Source: Neoluteolibacter marinus
Lineage (GTDB): Bacteria; Verrucomicrobiota; Verrucomicrobiia; Verrucomicrobiales; Akkermansiaceae
Assembly: GCF_014904755.1 (NCBI RefSeq)
Contig: NZ_JACZFQ010000095.1
Coordinates: 124,001 to 188,000, forward strand
Direction of reading: 5' to 3'
DNA length: 64,000 nucleotides
Of this stretch, positions 56,275 through 64,000 are shown piece by piece (position 1 is the first letter of the stretch; every line of letters starts with the position of its first letter). Under the pieces are notes generated by a model. That model did no database searches, was not told the origin of the DNA, and saw only the letters and a program-made list of their open reading frames with translations. The position numbers and the translations under genes were made by a program.

Positions 56275-56686
56275 GGGGGTGCAAGTCGAATCGTCGGCAG
56301 CCGCCAGCCGCGCCGAATGCACGGCGGGCGGCACTTTGTTGGCGGGTCACGATGGTAGATGTCGTAGTCCATGGTGAAACTCAGGCCCATCGGCAACGCG
56401 CGCGATTGCCGCGCTGCCGACGGAAACAAGTGTCTTGGAAGCACGCCGGGGAATCTCCGTCTTCCGTCAATCAAGGGCAACCGACGGGCGGATGCGCGGA
56501 CGGTTTGGGTTCCGTCCGCGCATCCACTTTCTTTCCGGAGGCAAACGGACGCCGGAAAAACCCGAAAGATTTTTGGCGGGTTTCGAGGGACGACGTCGGA
56601 ATCCGGATTGATCGCCGGCATCCGCCCGGGCGTTCCGGGCGCAGCCAACGCGGCGATCAACCCAAAAATATCCAACCCAACCATCA
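56275..56686. other. 412-base gap with a strong hairpin
   Basis: No convincing gene was found. The gap separates divergent genes: the ECF sigma (minus) and the PEP-CTERM gene (plus), so it must hold both promoters. It contains the perfect 14-bp hairpin at 56490-56525. No matching -35/-10 pair was convincing. Confidence 0.6.
56490..56525 (+). other. perfect 14-bp hairpin in a divergent intergenic region
   Basis: GGATGCGCGGACGG pairs exactly with CCGTCCGCGCATCC across an 8-base loop, and a pyrimidine-rich stretch (CTTTCTTTCC) follows 2 bases beyond. It could end a short upstream transcript or act in the 5' region of the PEP-CTERM mRNA. Confidence 0.55.
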
Positions 56687-57481
56687 GTGAAGCATTCGTT
56701 TCTCCCCGCCCTGATCACCACCGGATTGATCCCCGCCGCGAGCCACGCCGCGTTGATTGCCACCGAGAATTTCGATTATTCCAACGGCTCGATCGCCGGC
56801 CAGAGTGGTGGCACCGGCTGGAACTACGAGCGCACCGACGAGCCGGCAGCACCCGCCCAGACCGCCTCGAACTGGAACGACACCTTCGGCGACGCACAGG
56901 TCGTTTCCACCGCCCTCGTGACCAGCGGCAGCGGCGCCCATCGTGAATTCGGCGGAATCACCGAGGGCACCGGCGGCGACAGCAACGAGCGCGAGGGCGC
57001 TTTCCGCGGAACTGGTACAATGTTCTTCTCCGTCAGCTACACCCCGAACACCGCCAACCAATGGGGGGGTGTCAGCTCTTACGACTTCGGAACAGAGCGG
57101 ATTTTCTGGGGTGCGCCGGGCGGCACCCCGGGCGGCAATTTTTTCGGCATCGACGTCGCAGGAGACCAGACGGTCTCCACCATTCCCGTGGTCACCGGCC
57201 AGACCTACACACTGATCGGGATGCTGGATTTCGACAATGACCTCCTCGGCCTCTGGGTCGATCCCGACGGCAGCGACACGGTGACTTCCCACGACGTCTC
57301 CGCCGCGTACACCGGGGGCAACTGGTCCTCCGCCCTGCGCCTCGCGTCCGGGCATGAGAGCACTTGGGACGACCTGCGAGTCGGAACGACCTTCGCGGAC
57401 GTCGCCCCGGTGCCGGAGCCGTCAACCGGCCTGCTTGGCCTGGCGGCAGCCGGCCTGCTGTTCACCCGCCGTCGTCGCTGA
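56687..57481 (+). CDS. PEP-CTERM exported protein with one surface beta-domain
   Basis: The 264-residue product starts with GTG (56687) and a signal peptide (about 1-22). Residues 23-235 form one copy of the repeated domain seen in the next two genes: F-D-Y-S-N-G-S-I-A-G, then S-S-Y-D-F-G-T-E-R-I-F and W-D-D-L-R-V. The end, V-P-E-P-S-T-G-L-L-G-L-A-A-A-G-L-L-F with a terminal R-R-R-R, is a PEP-CTERM sorting signal, which exosortase processes at the cell surface. It precedes its larger paralogue by 117 bases. Confidence 0.9.
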   Translation: MKHSFLPALITTGLIPAASHAALIATENFDYSNGSIAGQSGGTGWNYERTDEPAAPAQTASNWNDTFGDAQVVSTALVTSGSGAHREFGGITEGTGGDSNEREGAFRGTGTMFFSVSYTPNTANQWGGVSSYDFGTERIFWGAPGGTPGGNFFGIDVAGDQTVSTIPVVTGQTYTLIGMLDFDNDLLGLWVDPDGSDTVTSHDVSAAYTGGNWSSALRLASGHESTWDDLRVGTTFADVAPVPEPSTGLLGLAAAGLLFTRRRR

Positions 57482-57496
57482 TCCGCCGAAGCCGTC

Positions 57497-57533
57497 ACGA
57501 CCGGGTGATCCCGAAACGGGGACACCTGGTCGT
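57497..57533 (+). terminator. hairpin terminator candidate after the PEP-CTERM gene
   Basis: Outer arms ACGACCGGGTG and CACCTGGTCGT (one G-U pair) enclose an inner hairpin, CCCG-AAA-CGGG. It lies 15 bases after the stop. There is no T-run, so it may attenuate rather than end transcription. Confidence 0.5.
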
Positions 57534-57598
57534 TCGTGTTCCGGCGCAGCCCCCCCCGGAACCTGGCGGATCCCTTTGATTCCATTTCCAACAAACCC

Positions 57599-60500
57599 AT
57601 GAAAACCAATCGATACCAGCTCCTCTTGACGGCCGCGCTCGCGCCGGTCGCGCCCCTCTCGGCGCAACTCATCGGCACCGAAGACTTCAGCTACGCCAAC
57701 GGTCCGGTCGCCAACCAGTCCGGCGGCACCGGATTCAACTACGACAACTTCGACAAGGCGGTCACCGCCTCGACCTCCGACTGGGACAACACGGGCGGCA
57801 CGCCCAATGTCACCGGCAATGCCCTGGTCACCGACAACAGCGGGGCCAAGCGCGAATACAACGGCCCGGTCGAGGGCACCGCGGGCGCCGACGGCGACGA
57901 CACCCTCGAGCGCAACGGCGCGCTTCGCGGCAACGGTCGCGTGTTCTACCGCTTCACCATGACCCGTGGCGCCGGCACCAGCTGGAGCGGGGCCAGCAGC
58001 TACGACTTCGGCACCGAGCGCGCCTTCTTCGGGGTGCCCGGCGGCAACGGGACCTCCGGTCAGCTCGAGTGGGGCTGCAGCGGCAACGGCAACGACTACC
58101 GCAGCGGCATCCCGGCCGACAATGCCACCCACACCATCGTCTCGGTCCTCGATTTCGATCACAACTTCATCGGCATCTGGATCGACCCCACCGCCACCGA
58201 CTACTACGACCCGGCCGACGGCTCCAACTCGACCGATGCAGGCGGGGTTTACACCCCCGACAACTGGTCGACGGCCGTCCGTCTCGCTTCCAGCGCCGGC
58301 GGCACGACTTGGGACGACCTCTCCGTCGCACTCGATCCGGTGAGCGTCGGACTGCAAGACTTCGTCGACAGCGACCAGGACGGCCTGCCGGCATCCTTCG
58401 AAACGCTGTACGGACTCGACGACAGTGATGACGGGACCGTCGGCGAGAGTGAGCCCGGAGCCAAGGACGGCCCGAATGGCGCACTGGGAGATCCCGATGA
58501 GGACGAAGTGAGCAACCTGGTCGAGTTCCAGGACGGAACCTCGCCGATCGATGAGGACACCGATTTCGACTTCCTCACCGACTTCGAGGAGAAGACCTAC
58601 GAGACCGATCCGCTCGACCCCGATTCGGACGGAGACTCGCTCTTCGACGGCGACGAAGTTTCCGTCTACTCCACCGACCCCAAGCTCGCCGACACCGATG
58701 GTGGCGGCACCTCGGACTTCACCGAATGGGCGCTCGGCACCGTGCCGGAGACCGGCAACGCAGGGGACGACCCTGCAAGCAACGGCAACCTCGAACTGGT
58801 CGGCCTGGAATTCTTCGACACTTACCTCGACGGACCGATCAACGGCGCCACCGAAGGCCTTGGTTGGGACTATGACAACAGCGCCCTGGGAGAAACCTTC
58901 ATCGGCCACACCACCTACAACAGCGCCTGGACCAACGTCGGTGGAGCGCCGGTGATCCAGTCCGGCACCCTGCTGACCCAGGAGAGCTCCGTGAAGCGGG
59001 CCTTCCACGGCGGATCGAACAGCACCACCGCCGTCGTCGGCGAGAATACCGGGCACTGGCGCGAAGACGCCGCTGCGACCGGCGTCAATGGCAGCGACCT
59101 GCTCTACGTGAAAGTGAACATCACCCGCCAGGCGGGGGCCACATGGAGCGGTCTCAGCCTCTACGACTTCGGGGCGGAGAAGATCTTCCTCGGCGTTCCG
59201 AACGGCGTCAACCCGGAGTCAGGCGTCCGTGAATACGGGGTGGAACAATCCAATCCCCAAGTCACCGCCTTCTCGGGCATCGCGCCGGTGACCGGTGCCC
59301 CGGTGACGCTGGTGGCGCGATACAACTTCGCGACCTCGACCATCGACTTGTGGGTCAACCCCAACCTCGGGGCCCCCGAAGGTTCCTCCCCGATTCTCGC
59401 CACCCTGAATGCGGATCCCGCCCAGATGAACGCCACCGCCCTGCGCCTGGGTTCCGGCGGCACCGGCACGACCGGTTGGGATCAGCTGGTGGTGGGGACC
59501 ACCTGGGACACCCTCGACTCGCTGCCCTCCGACAGCGACGGCGACGGCATGCCCGACGCCTACGAGAATCTCTGGGGCTTCAATCCGGATGTCGACGACG
59601 CCGGAGACGATGCGGATTCCGACGGCAGCACCAACTACGCGGAGTATGTCGCCGGGACCAATCCGACCGACAACGACAGCGACGACGACGACCTCCTCGA
59701 CGGCGAGGAAGCGACAGCCGGCACGTCCCCGTTGAACCCTGACACCGATGGCGACGGATTGACCGACGGCGAAGAGGTGAAGACCTACGGATCCGACCCG
59801 CTGCTGGTCGATACCGACGAGGACGGACAGACCGACGGTGGCGAAGTCCAGGGCGTCAATGGCGCCACCTCGGACCCGACGGACCCGGCGGACACCGTGG
59901 GCGCACCGCTGCAACTCATCGGCACCGACGACTTTGCCTATCCCGACGGCGCGGTGGCCGGCCTGACCGGTGGCTCGTACTTCGACTACGAGAATTCGCT
60001 CTTCAACGGCCCGTTCATCGGTCACACCGGCGAGCCCTCCGACTGGGACGGGACGGCCGTCGTCGCCAGCGGACGCCTCGTCACCCAGGAGACCTACGCG
60101 TTCCGTGACTTCAACGGCCCCGACGAGGGTGCGGGATCCAACGAGGCCCCGACCGGCGCCCGTTGGGGAGCGATCAACGAGGAAGGCGATTTCGACGCCT
60201 CGGTGGTCTACTTCAAGACCACGATGACCCGCCGCCCCGGTGCCGTGCTCAGCGTCTTCGGGCCCGATGACTTCGACGCGGAACGCCTCGGCTTCGGCAT
60301 CGTCGACAACGCCGGCACCCCGCAATGGGGTATTCGCGAGGGCGCCGAGGTGACGACCGACGCCGGCGCGATGGCGGTCACGGACGACCAAACCTACCTC
60401 GTGGTGGGCAAGCTCGACTTCACGGGCAACCTGCTGAGCCTGTGGATCGATCCCGACCTGGCGGCCGACGAGGCCTCGAACTCCGCCCATGTGACCCGCG

Positions 60501-60862
60501 TCTACGAGGGCGGCAACTGGGCATCGGGCGCCCGCTTCACCTCGACCGGCACCGGTGCCACAGAGTGGGACGATGTCGCCGTGGCGAACACCTGGGAGAA
60601 GCTCGCCGGCGAAGCCGGATTGCCGATCCAGCTCACCGTCTCGGCCCTCGACAGCGGGGCTGGCACCATGAGCATCACCGCGACGGGGATTCCGGAAGGA
60701 ACCTTCCACCTCCGCAGCTCCAGCGACCTCGAGACCTTCATACCGCTGGTGCCGCCCTTCGACTTCGACGCGACCACGCCGCAGCCCTTCGTGATCCCGG
60801 TCAGCCCGGGCACCGATCCTGCGCTGTTCTTCCGCGCCGAGGAAGGCCCGTCCTCCCCATGA
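57599..60862 (+). CDS. secreted protein with three repeated beta-domains and type-3 calcium repeats
   Basis: The 1087-residue protein starts at the ATG at 57599 with a signal peptide ending near L-S-A. It has three copies of the roughly 230-residue domain (nucleotides about 57662-58350, 58785-59510 and 59910-60610). Each opens with F-x-Y-x-D/N-G and most end W-D-x-L/V-x-V. Asp-rich thrombospondin type-3 repeats lie between them, for example D-S-D-G-D-G-M-P-D-A-Y-E-N and D-T-D-G-D-G-L-T-D-G-E-E. The C-terminal 90 residues resemble the end of the modular sulfatase at 46058. It lacks a PEP-CTERM tail. It is probably a calcium-stabilised surface or matrix protein. A terminator follows. Confidence 0.85.
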   Translation: MKTNRYQLLLTAALAPVAPLSAQLIGTEDFSYANGPVANQSGGTGFNYDNFDKAVTASTSDWDNTGGTPNVTGNALVTDNSGAKREYNGPVEGTAGADGDDTLERNGALRGNGRVFYRFTMTRGAGTSWSGASSYDFGTERAFFGVPGGNGTSGQLEWGCSGNGNDYRSGIPADNATHTIVSVLDFDHNFIGIWIDPTATDYYDPADGSNSTDAGGVYTPDNWSTAVRLASSAGGTTWDDLSVALDPVSVGLQDFVDSDQDGLPASFETLYGLDDSDDGTVGESEPGAKDGPNGALGDPDEDEVSNLVEFQDGTSPIDEDTDFDFLTDFEEKTYETDPLDPDSDGDSLFDGDEVSVYSTDPKLADTDGGGTSDFTEWALGTVPETGNAGDDPASNGNLELVGLEFFDTYLDGPINGATEGLGWDYDNSALGETFIGHTTYNSAWTNVGGAPVIQSGTLLTQESSVKRAFHGGSNSTTAVVGENTGHWREDAAATGVNGSDLLYVKVNITRQAGATWSGLSLYDFGAEKIFLGVPNGVNPESGVREYGVEQSNPQVTAFSGIAPVTGAPVTLVARYNFATSTIDLWVNPNLGAPEGSSPILATLNADPAQMNATALRLGSGGTGTTGWDQLVVGTTWDTLDSLPSDSDGDGMPDAYENLWGFNPDVDDAGDDADSDGSTNYAEYVAGTNPTDNDSDDDDLLDGEEATAGTSPLNPDTDGDGLTDGEEVKTYGSDPLLVDTDEDGQTDGGEVQGVNGATSDPTDPADTVGAPLQLIGTDDFAYPDGAVAGLTGGSYFDYENSLFNGPFIGHTGEPSDWDGTAVVASGRLVTQETYAFRDFNGPDEGAGSNEAPTGARWGAINEEGDFDASVVYFKTTMTRRPGAVLSVFGPDDFDAERLGFGIVDNAGTPQWGIREGAEVTTDAGAMAVTDDQTYLVVGKLDFTGNLLSLWIDPDLAADEASNSAHVTRVYEGGNWASGARFTSTGTGATEWDDVAVANTWEKLAGEAGLPIQLTVSALDSGAGTMSITATGIPEGTFHLRSSSDLETFIPLVPPFDFDATTPQPFVIPVSPGTDPALFFRAEEGPSSP

Positions 60863-60889
60863 TATCCTAGGCCCGCAGGGCACCCTGAT

Positions 60890-60922
60890 GGCCCGCCTTG
60901 CAAGTTGCAGGGCGGGCCTTTT
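60890..60922 (+). terminator. terminator after the type-3 repeat gene
   Basis: Arms GGCCCGCC and GGCGGGCC, extended by TTGCA/TGCAG pairing, are followed by TTTT. It begins 28 bases after the stop codon and 36 bases before the next gene. Confidence 0.78.
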
Positions 60923-60957
60923 CAAGCATCTCCATTCCATCCGCCGAATCCCATCCC

Positions 60958-63900
60958 GTGAAGCCTTACCTTCTGCCTCTTCTCTTGCCGCTGCCGCTCG
61001 GTGCCATCCCGCTCGGCGCGGATTCGTTCTCCTACCCGGACGGCAGCATCGCCGGACGCGACGGGGGGACCGGCTTCAACTACGACAGCTACGACCAGGA
61101 GGTCACCGCCACGGCATCGGATTGGGACGAAACCTTCGGCGTGGCCGCAATCAACGCCGGGAAACTCGGCACCACCAACTCCGGCGCGATCCGCGAGTAC
61201 AACGGCGACATCGAGGGCGCGGGTGGAGCCGCCAACGACGGCCAGGACGACCACGAGCGCAGCGGGGCGGTGCGGGGCGCCGGCCGCGTCTTCTACCGTT
61301 TCGAACTGACCCGCGTGTCAGGCGGTGGCTGGAGCGGCGCGAGTTCCTACGACTTCGGCACGGAGCGGGTTTTCTTCGGCGTCCCGAACACCCTGAACCC
61401 CGAAAGCGGCAACCTCGAGTTCGGCTGCGAGATCACTGGCACCGGCATCCGCCATTTCAGCGGAATCCCCGCCGACAATGCCACCCACACCCTCGTGACG
61501 GTTCTCGATTTCGACCACAACTTCATCGGGCTGTGGGTCGATCCGGATGCAGATGACTTCTACGTCGCGGCCACCGGGGCCAACACCTGCGACGCCGGCG
61601 GCGCCTACACTCCCGACAACTGGTCGACGGCCGTCCGATTCGCTTCCGGCGGCACCTGCGAGTGGGACAACCTCGAGGTGAACACGGCATGGGAGGATTT
61701 CGAGTTCGTCGACCCCGACAGCGACGATGACGGCATGCCCGATGCCTGGGAAATCGCCAACGGGCTGGTCGTGGGCACCGACGACTCCGCGCTCGACGCC
61801 GACGGCGACGATCTGTCGAACCTCGATGAGTATCTCCACGGGACAAACCCGCAACTCGACGACACCGACGACGACGACCACAACGACGGCGAGGAAGTCG
61901 CCGCCGGCACCAATCCGCTCAATCCCGCCAGCTACCCCGGCGCGGTCATCCCCACGGGCCTGGTCGGGGCGGATCGCTTCGACTACGCCGACGGACCGGT
62001 CGACGGCCGGAACGGCGGCCTGGGTTGGGATGCCGACAATTCCACCGAAAACGACGCCTTCATCGGACCAACCGGTACGGCCTCCGACTGGACCACGATG
62101 TTCGGCAGCCCCCAGGTGGTCGACGGCGCCCTCGTCACCGGGGAAAGCGGTGCCAAGCGCGAATACAACGGCCCGGTCGAAGGTGCCCAGGGTGGTTCCG
62201 ACGAACGCGCCGGTGCGGTGAACGACGACGCGGCCTTCGATTCCCACGTCGTCTACTACAAGTTCGAGATGACCCGCGAGGAAGGCGCCACCTGGAGCGG
62301 CGCGAGCTCCTACGACTTCGGCGCGGAGCGATATCTCTTCGGCGTGCCGGGTGCCGCCAACCCGGCATCGGGAGAGCGGGAGTTCGCCATCCACGACCTG
62401 AATGCCGACCAGTGGGGTTACTCCGGCATCGCCCCTGTTCCCGGGGTCAAATACACGCTGGTGGCGAAGCTCGACTTCGACAACGACGTCGCGGCGCTTT
62501 TCCTGAATCCGGACCTCAACCAGTCCGAAGCGGCCAACGCACCGGTCGCAACCTATCCCCACACCAGCGGCAACTGGTCGACCTCGATCCGCCTTGCCTC
62601 GGGTGGCAGCGGATCGGTGGAGTGGGACAACGTGCGCGTCGCCTACGCCTGGGAAGGCCTCAACGACGGGCCGCCGGTGGCCAACGATGACAGCGCGACG
62701 ATGCACCACCTCGCCAAGGCACGGTTCAAGGTGTTGGCCAACGACGGCGGCTTTCCCGACCCCGCCTCGGTTACCGTGCTGACTCCTCCGGCCCACGGCA
62801 CAGCCACGGCAAGCCCGGACGGCACGATCCTCTATCAGCACCTCGACGGCACTCCGGCCAATGATTCATTCACCTACCAGATCCAGAGCGCCGGCAGTCC
62901 GCTGACGGACAGCGCGACGGTCAACATCGACTTCACCACGAACGCCCGCTTCGACTCGGATTTCGTCTCACTGCCCCCCACCCCGCCGGTCGGTGCCTTG
63001 CGGATCGAGGATGCCCTGCCCGGCATCACCTTCGACGCGCCGCACGGCTTCAGCCTGGTCCCCGGTGACGAGCGGATGCTCTTCGTCGTCGAGGGCGACG
63101 GTCGCGTCATCCTGATCCCGGACATGACCGCGCCCGCGAAGGTCGAAGTGGTGAACCTCACCGCCTCGGTACAGCACGACAACAACGAGCTGGCCTGCAA
63201 GGGCATCGCCGTCCACCCGGACTGGCAGAACAACGGCCAGATCTATGTAACCTACAACTCGAGCGCCGGCACCGTGCGGCTCTCGCGTTTCACCTGCCTG
63301 ACGAGCCCGCCGTTCACCGCGGGTCCCGAGGAGATCCTGATCGAACAGGACAACGACGATGCCTACCACAACATCGGATCCTGCGAGTTCGGTCCGGACG
63401 GCTATCTCTATGTCGCCTTCGGTGACGAGGGAACCCAACAGGACGGCCACAACAACTCACAGCACGTCGACCGCAACCTCTGGTCTTGCATCATCCGCAT
63501 CGATGTCGACCTGCACCCGGGCAGCCTAGCTCCCAATCCCGACCCGGGCCCCGATCCCTACGCGGGTCCGGACCCCGGCGGGCAAAGCAACGACGCCGAC
63601 CTCACCATTCCCCGCCCCGGCGGCGCAGCGCTGTACGCGATTCCGCCGGACAACCCCCTCGTCGGGGCGACAGAGTTCAATGGCATCACCCTGGATGCCG
63701 GCCAGGTCCGAACGGAGATCTTCGCGATGGGCCTGCGCAACCCGTGGCAGTTCTCGGCCGAGGACAACGACGGCAACGGCAGCGTCGACGAGCTGTGGGT
63801 CGGCGATGTCGGGCGCAGCAACCGCGAGGAGATCGACGTCTTCCTGCCCGGTGAAAACGGCGGCTGGGGCTGGCGCGAGGGCACCGCCGCAGGACAGCGC

Positions 63901-64000
63901 GCGGGTGACGACCTCAACGTCGCCCCGGAATCCGCGGCGACGTTGGTCGAACCCCTGTGGGACTATGGTCACGGGGGCGGCCCCTATCAGGGCCAATCCA
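60958..64000 (+). CDS. secreted beta-domain, cadherin-like and sugar-dehydrogenase-propeller protein (cut by the right edge)
   Basis: From GTG 60958 the frame stays open to the window end, at least 1014 residues. A signal peptide (V-K-P-Y-L-L-P-L-L-L-P) is followed by two copies of the repeated domain (about 61015-61700 and 61950-62660) separated by type-3 repeats. A cadherin-like module follows (about 62680-62950, V-A-N-D-D-S and V-L-A-N-D-G-G). From residue 676 a beta-propeller of the glucose/sorbosone dehydrogenase type begins (F-S-L-V-P-G-D-E-R-M-L-F-V-V-E-G-D-G-R and F-G-P-D-G-Y-L-Y-V-A-F-G-D-E-G, then G-L-R-N-P-W-Q-F-S). The C-terminus is outside the window, so PQQ residues cannot be checked. 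It may oxidise a sugar while bound to a surface. Confidence 0.83.
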   Translation, partial: MKPYLLPLLLPLPLGAIPLGADSFSYPDGSIAGRDGGTGFNYDSYDQEVTATASDWDETFGVAAINAGKLGTTNSGAIREYNGDIEGAGGAANDGQDDHERSGAVRGAGRVFYRFELTRVSGGGWSGASSYDFGTERVFFGVPNTLNPESGNLEFGCEITGTGIRHFSGIPADNATHTLVTVLDFDHNFIGLWVDPDADDFYVAATGANTCDAGGAYTPDNWSTAVRFASGGTCEWDNLEVNTAWEDFEFVDPDSDDDGMPDAWEIANGLVVGTDDSALDADGDDLSNLDEYLHGTNPQLDDTDDDDHNDGEEVAAGTNPLNPASYPGAVIPTGLVGADRFDYADGPVDGRNGGLGWDADNSTENDAFIGPTGTASDWTTMFGSPQVVDGALVTGESGAKREYNGPVEGAQGGSDERAGAVNDDAAFDSHVVYYKFEMTREEGATWSGASSYDFGAERYLFGVPGAANPASGEREFAIHDLNADQWGYSGIAPVPGVKYTLVAKLDFDNDVAALFLNPDLNQSEAANAPVATYPHTSGNWSTSIRLASGGSGSVEWDNVRVAYAWEGLNDGPPVANDDSATMHHLAKARFKVLANDGGFPDPASVTVLTPPAHGTATASPDGTILYQHLDGTPANDSFTYQIQSAGSPLTDSATVNIDFTTNARFDSDFVSLPPTPPVGALRIEDALPGITFDAPHGFSLVPGDERMLFVVEGDGRVILIPDMTAPAKVEVVNLTASVQHDNNELACKGIAVHPDWQNNGQIYVTYNSSAGTVRLSRFTCLTSPPFTAGPEEILIEQDNDDAYHNIGSCEFGPDGYLYVAFGDEGTQQDGHNNSQHVDRNLWSCIIRIDVDLHPGSLAPNPDPGPDPYAGPDPGGQSNDADLTIPRPGGAALYAIPPDNPLVGATEFNGITLDAGQVRTEIFAMGLRNPWQFSAEDNDGNGSVDELWVGDVGRSNREEIDVFLPGENGGWGWREGTAAGQRAGDDLNVAPESAATLVEPLWDYGHGGGPYQGQS

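Noticed and set aside
57422-60940. Long minus-strand frames (544 and 573 codons)
   Set aside because: Antisense to the Asp-rich type-3 repeats; their Val/Gly/Arg bias is the complement of Asp/Gly/Thr codons.

Overview
The window is a GC-rich bacterial chromosome segment. Its gene content points to the Verrucomicrobiota, probably a Luteolibacter/Haloferula-like member of the Verrucomicrobiales. The pointers are a PEP-CTERM protein, an autotransporter-associated beta-strand repeat protein, Tat-exported TIM-barrel epimerases, sulfatases, a GH2-GH43 fusion, ECF sigma/FecR and ECF sigma/protein kinase pairs, and thrombospondin-type-3 surface proteins. The assignment is inferred from gene families, not from a marker tree.

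Layout. 1-9000 is housekeeping: a cut-off GNAT acetyltransferase, an SHD1-esterase, a zinc-ribbon membrane protein, tex, folE2, then a small operon (DksA-like, rpmG, rpsR) ending in a terminator, and scpB-pheA. The DksA-like/rpmG/rpsR/folE2 stretch looks like a zinc-sparing set. 9.9-18.4 kb holds two divergent catabolic operons (Gfo/Idh oxidoreductases, sugar isomerase/epimerases, a dihydrodipicolinate-synthase-type aldolase, an Nramp-superfamily transporter, a LacI regulator). A perfect 14-bp palindrome in the shared promoter gap looks like the LacI operator. 18.4-33 kb contains a large beta-strand repeat protein, DUF2071, hpt, an FtsB-like protein, mdh, thiG with a C39-like membrane peptidase, two secreted epimerases, tcdA, malQ and a GH71/99-like hydrolase. 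33.1-38.4 kb is a cysJ-cysI-cysH-cysK sulfate-assimilation operon ending in a terminator.

38.6-49.5 kb is a polysaccharide-degradation region: ECF sigma factor, FecR-like regulator, an S1 sulfatase, a bifunctional GH2-GH43 enzyme and a 1159-residue modular sulfatase. A tRNA-Ser(UGA) follows at 49.74 kb. Its 3' end is repeated at 51.81 kb, and the roughly 2 kb between is less GC-rich and holds small orphan genes including a HEPN-type protein. This looks like the remnant of a tRNA-integrated island. A flavin-dependent halogenase, a Ser/Thr kinase and its ECF sigma factor come next on the minus strand.

56.7-64 kb encodes three secreted proteins sharing one repeated domain of about 230 residues (six copies), interleaved with calcium-binding type-3 repeats. 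The last protein also carries a cadherin-like module and a sugar-dehydrogenase-type beta-propeller that runs off the right edge. No rRNA, CRISPR array, complete insertion sequence or intact integrase was seen.
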